NCBI RefSeq assembly: GCF_902364945.1
Contig: NZ_CABJFS010000002.1
Span: forward strand, 234,424-298,423
Length of the DNA stretch: 64,000 nucleotides
From: Collinsella aerofaciens
GTDB taxonomy: Bacteria > Actinomycetota > Coriobacteriia > Coriobacteriales > Coriobacteriaceae
Direction of reading: 5' to 3'
Position numbers and translations under genes: made by a program. Shown here piece by piece: positions 41,687-49,567 of the stretch. How positions within the stretch are numbered: the stretch's first letter is position 1; each line of letters begins with the position of its first letter. The notes under the pieces were generated by a model. That model did not search any database. It worked only from the letters and a program-made list of their open reading frames with translations, and was not told the origin of the DNA.

Positions 41687-42670
41687 TTAGTAGGAAAGCT
41701 TCCACATGTAGCGACGCATGGTCAGCGGGTGCTGACGGGCCTCGGCGATCTGGTTGCCGTACTCGCGCATAACGGCGAGGTGCAGCAGCGGGTTGAAGTA
41801 GGTGACGACGCTTGCCGGCACGGCGTCGGCCAGACCGTAGTCCTTGGAGTCGATCAGAGCGACCTTGGCGCCCATGCGCTTAAGGAAGGTGAGGGCGCGG
41901 GCGTCCATCGGACGGGTGGCACCATCGGACATGAAGAAGACGTAGGGCTTACCCTCGGTGGAAACCTCGAACGGGCCGTGGAAGTACTCGCCGGTGTTGT
42001 AGGCGGCGGCGTCGATCCACTGCATCTCGGTGAACAGGAAGGCGGCGTGAGAATAAGCCATCTTCTCGGAGGCACCAGAGGCCATGAAGTAGATCATCTT
42101 GTCGTCCTTGAAGTCCTGGGCGAACTGCTTGGCGAGGCCCTTGGCGGACTGAGCGGCGTTCTCGCAGAGCTCGAAGACGTTGGTGAGGCCGGTGATCATG
42201 TCCTCGTAGTGGTCATAGCCCTCGGTCTGCTGAAGGATCTCGAGAGCAAGAGCGATGGCGTAGCCAGGCTTCTCGCACTTGGCAGCGTAGTTGGCATGGA
42301 AGCCGTGAACGATGACGTGGTCGGCGTCGACGGTCAGAGCGGAGCCGGCCTTGTTGGTGAGGGAGACGACCGGGCAGTTGTGCTTCTTGGCGGTCTTGTT
42401 GGCCTCGACGGTCTCGGGCGTGGAGCCACCGAGGGAGCAGGTGATCACGAAGGTGTGCTCGTTGACCCAGGAAGGCGTGTCGTAGTTGAACTCGTTAGCG
42501 GTGAAAATCTGAACGTTCAGCTTGTCCGTGTTGTTGGCCAGGAAGTACTTGGCAGGGTAAAGGTCGGACATGGAAGCACCGCAGCCGACGAAGGCGACGC
42601 TGTGGATCTCGTGGTTGGACAGGACGTCAGCGACGATCTGCTTAGGGAGGTTAAGGTCGATCTCGTACAT
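41687..42670 (-). CDS. SIS-domain sugar-phosphate deglycase-like protein C
   Basis: 327 residues from the ATG at 42670, which has AAAGGA 9-10 nt upstream; earlier ATGs overlap that site. The phosphosugar loops are FVGCGASMSDL and TCSLGGSTPET, and NTGEYFHGPFEVSTEG holds the Glu and His expected for FraB/GfrF-type deglycases. It follows PTS IIAB-IIC-IID on the same strand, so it probably cleaves the 6-phosphate made by that transporter. A perfect hairpin (42761-42793) lies between the IID gene and this one. Confidence 0.87.
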   Translation of the reverse strand: MYEIDLNLPKQIVADVLSNHEIHSVAFVGCGASMSDLYPAKYFLANNTDKLNVQIFTANEFNYDTPSWVNEHTFVITCSLGGSTPETVEANKTAKKHNCPVVSLTNKAGSALTVDADHVIVHGFHANYAAKCEKPGYAIALALEILQQTEGYDHYEDMITGLTNVFELCENAAQSAKGLAKQFAQDFKDDKMIYFMASGASEKMAYSHAAFLFTEMQWIDAAAYNTGEYFHGPFEVSTEGKPYVFFMSDGATRPMDARALTFLKRMGAKVALIDSKDYGLADAVPASVVTYFNPLLHLAVMREYGNQIAEARQHPLTMRRYMWKLSY

Positions 42671-42760
42671 CTGACACATTCCTTTCGATTTTTTGCGGCG
42701 CCACATTGCCGGGCGCTCGCAGGGTTACCGTGGTTTGGACCGAGTCGCCGGCCCGTTGAG

Positions 42761-42793
42761 GATGTGTCAAAGGAACTGTCCCTTTGACACATC
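42761..42793. repeat. GATGTGTCAAAGG palindrome
   Basis: GATGTGTCAAAGG (42761-42773) and CCTTTGACACATC (42781-42793) are perfect arms with a 7-nt loop between the PTS IID and SIS genes. It may act as a processing or attenuation hairpin. Confidence 0.65.
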
Positions 42794-42869
42794 TAGGGAT
42801 GGAAGCCTGCCTGGGGTATGGGATGCCAGGCAGGCCCCCGGGGGAAAGCGGTTAGGCGCTTGGTCGCGA

Positions 42870-43703
42870 CTAGGCCAGGATGCCGGCCGCGGAGAGGGCG
42901 ATGCCGCCCACGATGGCGATCACGAGAAGCCAACCGGTGTTGACGTTCTTCTTGATGAGCCAGTACATAAGGCCAGTGAGGCCAAGGGAGATCATCTGGG
43001 GCATCATACCGTCCAGGATGTCCTGGATAACGACGGTGCCCTCAGCGAACTGCAGCGGGGTGGTGGCGCCGATCAGCGTAGCGATCATGCCGCCCACGGA
43101 CATAAGACCTACGATGCCGCAGACATACATGAGCTTTTCCATGAGGTCGCCGCCCTGAAGCTTGCTCAGGTACTCGTGGCCGCCCTGATAGCCCATCTTG
43201 GCTGCGAACCAAGTGATCAGCACAGAGGGGACGATGGAGATGAGCATGGCCAGGATCGGGCCCATGATGGAGCCCTGCTGAGCCAGCTGAACGCCCAGGC
43301 CAAAGGCGATAACGCGGATGGTGCCCTGGAAGAGGGAGTCACCGATGCCGGAAAGCGGACCCATGAGGGAGGTCTTGACCGCGTTGATCGAATCGGGATC
43401 GAAGTTCTCGGGATCCTTGGCGTACTCCTCCTCCATGGAGGCGGCGAGACCTAGGACAAAAGCGCTCGTCTGCGGGGTGCAGTTGTAGAACGCCATGTGA
43501 CGGTGGTAAGCCTCTTTCTTAGCAGCGAGCTGCTTGGGGTCGGACTCGTCCGGATAGAGGCGGTCGAGCGTAGGAACCATGCCGTAGAGGAAGCCCATGT
43601 TCATCTGACGCTCGTAGTTCCAAGAGGCCTGGATGGCCCAGGAGCGCCAGAAGAACTGGCTGACCTTCTTGTTCAGGGACACGTCCTTGGTTGCGGTTGC
43701 CAT
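42870..43703 (-). CDS. mannose-family PTS component IID (system 2)
   Basis: 277 residues from the ATG at 43703 behind AAGGAGG. The sequence FWRSWAIQASWNYERQMNMG at the N-terminus and KTSLMGPLSGIGDSLFQGT are EIID-Man signatures; C-terminal helices anchor it. It forms the permease with IIC. It is closely related to the IID at 23035-23883 in order and motifs. Operon: IIAB - IIC - IID - SIS protein C. Confidence 0.93.
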   Translation of the reverse strand: MATATKDVSLNKKVSQFFWRSWAIQASWNYERQMNMGFLYGMVPTLDRLYPDESDPKQLAAKKEAYHRHMAFYNCTPQTSAFVLGLAASMEEEYAKDPENFDPDSINAVKTSLMGPLSGIGDSLFQGTIRVIAFGLGVQLAQQGSIMGPILAMLISIVPSVLITWFAAKMGYQGGHEYLSKLQGGDLMEKLMYVCGIVGLMSVGGMIATLIGATTPLQFAEGTVVIQDILDGMMPQMISLGLTGLMYWLIKKNVNTGWLLVIAIVGGIALSAAGILA

Positions 43704-43716
43704 AGTGTGTTCCTCC

Positions 43717-44511
43717 TTAGTCTTCGTCGTCTTCGAGCGGATCGTAGTCGGAATCGACACCGGCGGTTGCATGGGAGCCATTGAACTTGAAGCCCATGAA
43801 GACGATAGCCAGGCACACACCGATCAGAGCGACCGCGATGACGGACAGGTTGAGGTAGGCGGCGAGCAGGAAACCGATGAACAGGAACGGGGTCATACCC
43901 TTCTTGATCATCATGGTGAGCAGCAGAGCCAGACCGTAGGCGGTCATGATCTTGGTCGAAACGTTCAGACCAACGGACAGCCACTCGGGAACCATGTTGA
44001 CGATGGCCTGAACCAGGTCGGTGCCAACAAAGACGGCCAGGAAGATCGGCAGGAAGTACATGATGGCGTACAGACCGGAGCCGGCGCAGATGTGCATACG
44101 GTAGGCGGTCTTGAAGTTACCGTTATCGATCGCGCTATCGGCCACATGGGTGAGGGCGGCGATGATGGAACGGAACACGATGCCGAGGAGCTGACCCAGG
44201 ACGGCGACCGGGATGGCGATCGTCATGGCGGTCTCAGCAGAAGCATCGGTCAGGCACGCGAAGGCAGCTGCCACGATGCCGCCCAGGACCATATCGGGCG
44301 GAACGGCGGCGCCGACCTGCACCAGGCCCATGGACACGAGCTCGACGGCGGCACCGACGGCAAGGCCGGTGGGCACATCGCCCAGCAGCAGACCGACGAG
44401 CGTAGCGCCAACGAGGGGCTGCTCGAAGTTAAGACGACCGAGCAGGCGGGAGTCCCACATGCAGAACACGCCGACGAGGCCGACGAGCACCGCACTGATG
44501 AACGTATTCAT
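43717..44511 (-). CDS. mannose-family PTS component IIC (system 2)
   Basis: 264 residues, nearly all membrane helices, with LLLGDVPTGLAVGAAVELVS and VGAAVPPD, the EIIC-Man/sorbose hallmarks. It forms the translocation channel. AAAGGAG precedes the ATG. It lies 36 nt behind the IIAB stop and 13 nt before the IID start. Confidence 0.93.
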   Translation of the reverse strand: MNTFISAVLVGLVGVFCMWDSRLLGRLNFEQPLVGATLVGLLLGDVPTGLAVGAAVELVSMGLVQVGAAVPPDMVLGGIVAAAFACLTDASAETAMTIAIPVAVLGQLLGIVFRSIIAALTHVADSAIDNGNFKTAYRMHICAGSGLYAIMYFLPIFLAVFVGTDLVQAIVNMVPEWLSVGLNVSTKIMTAYGLALLLTMMIKKGMTPFLFIGFLLAAYLNLSVIAVALIGVCLAIVFMGFKFNGSHATAGVDSDYDPLEDDED

Positions 44512-44547
44512 ACCCTTCTCCTTTCAGTCAGGCAAAAGCCTGGTTGA

Positions 44548-45471
44548 TTACAGCTTGGCGTCGATGTCGACGCTCTGATACGTAGGGGTCTGCTGGACGT
44601 AGAGCTTGATGCCCATGTCGAGCAGCTGGTTGACGTCGGCCTTCTGGGTGGCGTCGAGGAAGACGGAGCTGTCCTTGCCGCCGATCTGATCGGCACCGTC
44701 GTGGTTGGCGGTGGCGCCCAGGTTGATGGCGTCGAGCTTGTAGCCCTGGCAGAACTGCAGCATCTCGGCCGTGTTGCCAAAGACGAACATGACGCGCTCG
44801 CCGAGGGTGTTGAGCTTGTCCATCTTGGCGAGGGCACGCTCGACGGTAAAGACGTTCAGGCGCACGCCCTGGGGCTTGGCAAGCTTGAGAGCGCCCTTCT
44901 TGATGTCATCGTTGGCGGCAGCGTTGTCGACGACGATGATGCGCTCGGCCTGGACCTTGGTGGTCCAGGTAAAGACGACCTGGCCGTGCAGCAGACGGTA
45001 GTCAAGACGCGCGAGGACGATCTTGGCGGGGCCGGAGCTGTGACGGGGTGCCTTGGCCTTCTTGGCGGGAGCCGCGGCGACCTCGACCGGTGCGTTGGGG
45101 TTGGTCAGACCGGTGCGGGCCTCGTTGATGAGGGCCGCGAGCTCGGCACCCTTGATGGGGGCGGGGCTCATAGCGAGCGTCAGTGCCAGCGGGATGTTGA
45201 AACCGCTGACAACCGTGAACTTCGTGCCGTTCTTGGAAAGCTCGACCATGTTGTTGTTGACCGAGCTGCCGAGCATATCGGTCAACACATAGACGGTGTC
45301 GTCCGCGTTGAACGTGGCGATCATGGCGTCCACCTTATTGGTGATGGGCTCCTTGTCGTCACGAGCAAGCGACACGACGTGGACGTTCGACACGTCGCCG
45401 AGAACCATCTCGAGCGTGTCTTTGGCGCCTGCGGCCAGGCCGCCATGAGATGCGAGAATGATCTGATTCAT
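44548..45471 (-). CDS. mannose-family PTS fused components IIA-IIB (system 2)
   Basis: 307 residues. The IIA domain (1-125) has the phosphorylated His9 in IILASHGGLAAG; an Ala/Pro/Lys linker (126-147) leads to the IIB domain, whose active His162 lies in LDYRLLHGQV. Phosphate passes HPr - His9 - His162 - sugar. AAAAGGAGGAGG precedes the ATG. It is the first gene of the IIAB-IIC-IID-SIS operon, whose upstream region bears CGTTATA boxes. Its IIB domain could also serve PTS system 1, which lacks one; that is inference. Confidence 0.94.
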   Translation of the reverse strand: MNQIILASHGGLAAGAKDTLEMVLGDVSNVHVVSLARDDKEPITNKVDAMIATFNADDTVYVLTDMLGSSVNNNMVELSKNGTKFTVVSGFNIPLALTLAMSPAPIKGAELAALINEARTGLTNPNAPVEVAAAPAKKAKAPRHSSGPAKIVLARLDYRLLHGQVVFTWTTKVQAERIIVVDNAAANDDIKKGALKLAKPQGVRLNVFTVERALAKMDKLNTLGERVMFVFGNTAEMLQFCQGYKLDAINLGATANHDGADQIGGKDSSVFLDATQKADVNQLLDMGIKLYVQQTPTYQSVDIDAKL

Positions 45472-45487
45472 CTTGCCTCCTCCTTTT

Positions 45488-45515
45488 CGTTATGGTCATT
45501 ATAACGTCTTATACG
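45488..45515 (-). promoter_or_regulatory. CGTTAT inverted repeat upstream of PTS system 2
   Basis: CGTTAT (45488-45493) and ATAACG (45501-45506) are perfect arms 7 nt apart, and a further ATACG follows. It is a likely GntR operator close to the start of the IIAB gene. Confidence 0.6.
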
Positions 45516-45654
45516 TTGCGGATATTGATAATTAGTATATAAACCGTTCGCGGGTGAAAAACGACCGTTGGCGGGTTTAACGCAATCGAAACGATGGTCT
45601 TGGGTAGGCCGGCGCTGGCTGGATAACCCCAGGTCGGACGCCGCGCGCAACCCC

Positions 45655-46737
45655 CTATCGCACGAAGTACCAGGGGCTTTCCTGCACGGTGGGCTCCAGC
45701 GCAATGCCCGTGCGCTCGCGGAAGAGATCCATGTCCTGCGATTTCTCCGTCCACCACGCGTTGGGCTTAAAGGTCATGCTCTCAACGACATGACCGACAA
45801 ACACACTGTTGCGCAGCTTGGAAAAGTCGGTGTTCATAATCACGATGGACGCGAGCACCAAAACGATGCCCAGAACTTTGATCGCGCCGGCGGGCTCGGC
45901 GTAGACACCAATGCCCAGCAGTACGGTGACGACTGTCTCGAATGACATTACGACGGGAACTTTCGACGTCTCGAGCCCCATGGACAGACCCTGCATATAT
46001 AAGATGTAAGCCACAGCTGTGGGGATGAGTCCAAAGCCAAGGAACAGCAGCAGCAGCTGTGGCGACATTGCCGCGGCGACATCCGGCCACGGAGCCGCGA
46101 TAGCTGCCATAACCGCACCGCCAAAAACAAGGCCCCAAAACGTGACAGCCAGCGGGTGGACCGTCTTGGTTGCTATCCGGCTAAACACCGCGAGCGACGC
46201 GCCACAAAAGCCCGCAATCACGCCCGACGTGACGCCCCAAACCGAAAAATGAAAACCGGAAAGGTCGCCATCGGTCACTGCAAGCACACAGCCACCGATG
46301 TTAAAAGCGATGGCAACGAGCTTGTTGGGAGTCACATCCTCGCGATAAAGTACGCGGCCGAGCATGACGCCAAACACCGGCGAGGTGTAGAGCAGCACCG
46401 AGGCCGTGGACATGCCCACCTCGCCCATGCACTCGTAATAAAGCGTGTTAGCGGTGGCGAGGCCGATAATGCCAAGAAGCGCACAAGGAACAAGCTCTTT
46501 AGGACTTGCCTTGAACAGTGCCAGGGGACCCGATGCCTTTCCCTCACGAGCACCTCCCTGGCAACCCATGAATGCCAAGACCGGAGCCATTAAGACGGCA
46601 CCCGACAACAAGCGAAAGGCAGCCATACTCTGGGACGTAACGCCCATGGCCGAGATGCCGTTTACAAAGATTCCGATGCTGCCCCACATAAGCGCGGCGA
46701 TCAGCACCAGCACATAGCCCAGATTGCTTTTCTTCAA
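45655..46737 (-). CDS. EamA/DMT-family transporter
   Basis: 360 residues with ten predicted helices in two EamA repeats: YVLVLIAALMWGSIGIFVN opens the first, and FWGLVFGGAVMAA lies in the second. I prefer the TTG start at 46737 because GAGGAGGC lies just upstream; a GTG at 46773 would add 12 residues without a ribosome site. The C-terminal 50 residues are hydrophilic. The upstream region has two CGTTATA boxes, so it may be controlled with the PTS system 2 genes and export or import a metabolite of the same pathway. Confidence 0.87.
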   Translation of the reverse strand: MKKSNLGYVLVLIAALMWGSIGIFVNGISAMGVTSQSMAAFRLLSGAVLMAPVLAFMGCQGGAREGKASGPLALFKASPKELVPCALLGIIGLATANTLYYECMGEVGMSTASVLLYTSPVFGVMLGRVLYREDVTPNKLVAIAFNIGGCVLAVTDGDLSGFHFSVWGVTSGVIAGFCGASLAVFSRIATKTVHPLAVTFWGLVFGGAVMAAIAAPWPDVAAAMSPQLLLLFLGFGLIPTAVAYILYMQGLSMGLETSKVPVVMSFETVVTVLLGIGVYAEPAGAIKVLGIVLVLASIVIMNTDFSKLRNSVFVGHVVESMTFKPNAWWTEKSQDMDLFRERTGIALEPTVQESPWYFVR

Positions 46738-46952
46738 CGCAGCCTCCTCGGTATTGTTTCCAATATGTTTCACACTACGTTATAGTCGTTATATACATTT
46801 TTCAAGGCACAAATCGGCAGACGGGAAAATCTGCTTTTCCGCTACAACCCATTAGTGCAAAGAGGCCAGGTTCATATGCACCAACTTGGTGCATATGAAC
46901 CTGGCCCCAATGCACCAACCCCTTAACAAACACGACGACGCCGACGTTTTGG
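46738..46952. repeat. promoter boxes and a perfect 21-bp palindrome
   Basis: 46777-46796 reads ACGTTATAGTCGTTATATAC, with two CGTTATA boxes. At 46864-46906 a 21-bp arm starting GGCCAGGTTCATATGCACC is followed after 1 nt by its exact complement, a cruciform-prone element. No gene. Confidence 0.7.
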
Positions 46953-47103
46953 CAACGTCAGCGAGCGCCCGTCATTTGAGCCAAGGTGCCGTGAAATGAA
47001 AAGGCGCTGACCTTCTGGTCGCGCCTTTGAAATTGAACGGCAGATTGGCCAAATGCCGGGCGCGCAGCGTCGAGCCGTTACGCCGTTCGGTAGAACGGCG
47101 TAA
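46953..47103 (-). ncRNA. candidate structured RNA or structured repeat, copy 2
   Basis: It has the same order of parts as copy 1 at 38555-38711: a terminal hairpin (47077-47088 with 47093-47104, overlapping the stop of the SIS gene), the invariant GGCTCGACGCTGC, an outer stem (46965-46978 with 47050-47063) and an inner hairpin with GACC-AGAA-GGTC. Paired positions differ from copy 1 but stay paired; single-stranded CAATCTGCC and GGCACCTTG are conserved. This supports a selected structure. The type (RNA or mobile palindrome) is unresolved. Confidence 0.5.
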
Positions 47104-48096
47104 CTAGTAGTCCAGCTTCCACATGTAGCGGCGCGTCATGTAGTCCTTGTGGGTAACGGCAGAGAGTGCACGCATGTACACGTTGTTGAGGATCGGGGCA
47201 AAGATCAGGTGGTTGAAGTACTCGCTCACGCTGTCCTTGATGTCGTTGAGGCCGAGCTCCTTGGCGTCGAGCTGATAGACGCGCTCGCCACCGTGCTGAT
47301 TGACAAAACGGATGCCGCGCTCGTCGTTGCAGCGGCTGCGGCCGACGCTGATGAGCTGGAACAGCGAGGTACGCTTGTCCAGAATCTCGAAGGGGCCGTG
47401 GAAGAAGTCGCAGGTGTTGATGGTGCAGGAGTCGATCTGCAGCATCTCCTGCACGTTGCAGATGCTAAAGACGTAGGCGGCACCAAAGAGCGGACCCTGA
47501 GCCATCACGTTGATGCAGGGCTTGTCGGCGTTCTGCTCGGCCCACTTGGCAGCAAGCGGACGGGTGTACTCGACGGCCTTTCGATAGATGGGGTCGACCA
47601 AGTCGAAAGCGGCCATAGCGGTCTCGTACTCGGCATAGCCCTCGGTCTGCTGCGTAAGCTCCATGGCGATCATGGTCACGACGGCGGAGTTGGTGCGGCC
47701 CATGCAGGACTCATCGACGGCCAAGCTGTCATACTGGATCTTGTAGTCGCAGACTTCGGTGAGGCCGGACTCGTCGACATAGATGGCGATGGTGCTGGCG
47801 CCGTGATCCTTGGCGACCTGGGCGGCGACGATGGTCTCCTTGGTGCCGCGCATGGACACGACGACGGCCAGGGTGTTCTCGTTAACGTAGGCCGGGGTGG
47901 CGTGCACGAACTCGTTGCTGGTGTAGCTGGAGCTCACGACCTGCGTGGCCTCGTGCTCCATAAAGTACTGGGCAGGATAGTTACCGCCGTTGGATCCGCC
48001 AGCGCCGATCCACACGACGCGCTTGATGCCGCCCTTGTCCGCCTTGTCAGCCAAAACCTGGGAGACGACGTCCTTAACCTGTTCCTGAGTAGTCAT
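47104..48096 (-). CDS. SIS-domain sugar-phosphate deglycase-like protein D
   Basis: 330 residues. The phosphosugar loops are WIGAGGSNGGNYP and VSMRGTKET, and NTCDFFHGPFEILDK carries the conserved His but has Asp where the paralogues have Glu. This could change activity or specificity. AAAGG precedes the ATG. It is divergent from a GntR gene (48302), with three similar TTA/GATACA boxes between. The structured element copy 2 begins at its stop codon. It is probably a deglycase or isomerase of a phosphorylated sugar-amine. Confidence 0.82.
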   Translation of the reverse strand: MTTQEQVKDVVSQVLADKADKGGIKRVVWIGAGGSNGGNYPAQYFMEHEATQVVSSSYTSNEFVHATPAYVNENTLAVVVSMRGTKETIVAAQVAKDHGASTIAIYVDESGLTEVCDYKIQYDSLAVDESCMGRTNSAVVTMIAMELTQQTEGYAEYETAMAAFDLVDPIYRKAVEYTRPLAAKWAEQNADKPCINVMAQGPLFGAAYVFSICNVQEMLQIDSCTINTCDFFHGPFEILDKRTSLFQLISVGRSRCNDERGIRFVNQHGGERVYQLDAKELGLNDIKDSVSEYFNHLIFAPILNNVYMRALSAVTHKDYMTRRYMWKLDY

Positions 48097-48140
48097 CGTG
48101 CATCAGCCTTTCTTCTCGTTTGATGCTCTCGATGGCATAC

Positions 48141-48297
48141 AAGTTACATACATGTTTTGGTTATGTCGACTAGTTGTATGCTATATTTGTCTTAGAAATT
48201 TTGCTGGTAAAGTTTTCGGCAATCTATTACCAGCGGTTTTGTTGTCATGTTGGATACATGCTTGGTTCGGTAAGCATATAAGTTAGATACAGGTTAT
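48141..48297. promoter_or_regulatory. three similar boxes in the divergent SIS D / GntR promoter region
   Basis: AAGTTACATACATGTTTTG (from 48141), TGTTGGATACATGCTTGG (from 48248) and AAGTTAGATACAGGTTA (from 48280) share GTT(A/G)xATACA(T/G)G. They are candidate operators of the GntR protein; the last one is next to its start codon. Confidence 0.5.
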
Positions 48298-48301
48298 TCG
48301 C

Positions 48302-49024
48302 ATGAGCACTTCGTCAAAAAAGAACTTGGCCCAATACGAGCGTCTGGCGGGTACGCTGCGTGACCGCATCGCCGCCGGCACCTACGCACGCGGAGACAAG
48401 CTGCCGTCCGAGATGGAGCTCATGGACGAATCGGGGCTGTCGCGCAGCACCGTGCGCCACGCGCTTAAGGTGTTAGTTGACGAGGGCCTGGTGCGCACCG
48501 AGCGCGGACGTGGCACCTTTGTGGCCGACACGCCCGCGCTCCACGAGAACAACCTGGTGTTTTCGAGCTATACCAAGCAGGTCGAAGGCCGGGGCATGAA
48601 GCCCACCACGCGCACGGTGGACTCGGGCTTTGCCAAAGCAATGGGCAGCGTGGCCAAGTTCTTTGACGCTACCGTGGGCAGCAAGCTTGTCAAACTTGTC
48701 CGCCTGCGTTACCTGGACGATGCGCCACTGTGCCTGGAGACCACCTATCTACCACCGAGCTTTGAAGCACTCATCGATCGCGATATCAACGGTTCGCTCT
48801 ACGCCACGCTGCGCCAAGAATTCCATCGCGCGCCGGCACAGGGGCATAAGACCTTTGAGGTGTGCTACGCCTCGCAAAACGAGGCGTTTTTGCTCAACGT
48901 TGAGCGCGGGCAGGCACTGATCCTTATCACTGACTACGTCTACGACACCGACGGCCGCCCGCTGCACATCTCCAAGCGCATCCAACGCACCGACCGCGCC
49001 AAATACACCGAGCCCATCGGCTAG
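48302..49024 (+). CDS. GntR-family regulator with UTRA domain (SIS gene D)
   Basis: 240 residues. AQYERLAGTLRDRIAAGTYA, SGLSRSTVRHALKVLVDEGL and ERGRGTFVAD form the winged helix, with a C-terminal UTRA domain. There is almost no ribosome site (the ATG follows GGTTATTCGC), so translation may be weak or from a leaderless mRNA. It faces SIS gene D and probably controls it through the boxes in the shared promoter region. Confidence 0.87.
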   Translation: MSTSSKKNLAQYERLAGTLRDRIAAGTYARGDKLPSEMELMDESGLSRSTVRHALKVLVDEGLVRTERGRGTFVADTPALHENNLVFSSYTKQVEGRGMKPTTRTVDSGFAKAMGSVAKFFDATVGSKLVKLVRLRYLDDAPLCLETTYLPPSFEALIDRDINGSLYATLRQEFHRAPAQGHKTFEVCYASQNEAFLLNVERGQALILITDYVYDTDGRPLHISKRIQRTDRAKYTEPIG

Positions 49025-49567
49025 CGCGCCAAACCAGGCAAAATGCACCTAATATACGTTTTACCTGCGGTTTTTATAAAATCTCAAACCAGCATGGCGC
49101 AAATGCCAGCATCGCCTGGCAACGCACGCCGTCCAAGCTCAACTGTTCCTGTCCAGAATATCCAGCACCGTAAACCTAAGTGAGTAGACTTTTCGCGATC
49201 TGCCGAGCACACCCAAAACAGCCATCTCTGTGACCTGCGGTTTTAGTAAGGCAGATGCGCTTTGTGCTCGCCCTGCGCCAAAAAGTCTACTCACTTAGCT
49301 CGCAAGGCGTCCCGAGGGGACGATTCAGGTCAAAATAGCATACGAACGCCGTGCTTCTTGCGGCGATTTGATGCCACAAGACAGCCAAAAACCTGCCAAA
49401 AAGGGACAGGTCTAGTTTGGTCGGTTTTATCTGGAGCTTTGCTGCATCCGCAGGTCAATCGCCTTGGTCATACACACCCAAAACAAAAGCCGCCGCGAAG
49501 GTATCCGCATCCTTCGCAGCGGCTTGCAACGTTTGCCCAGATAAAACCTGCCAAAATAAACCTGTCC
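49025..49567. repeat. repeat-rich intergenic region
   Basis: It contains copy 2 of the 119-bp palindrome (49178-49296) and two oppositely oriented ACCTGCC/GGGACAGGT hairpins (49391-49434 and 49537-49580). The latter flank a small hairpin GCCGCCGCGAAGG...CCTTCGCAGCGGC. No gene. Confidence 0.75.
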
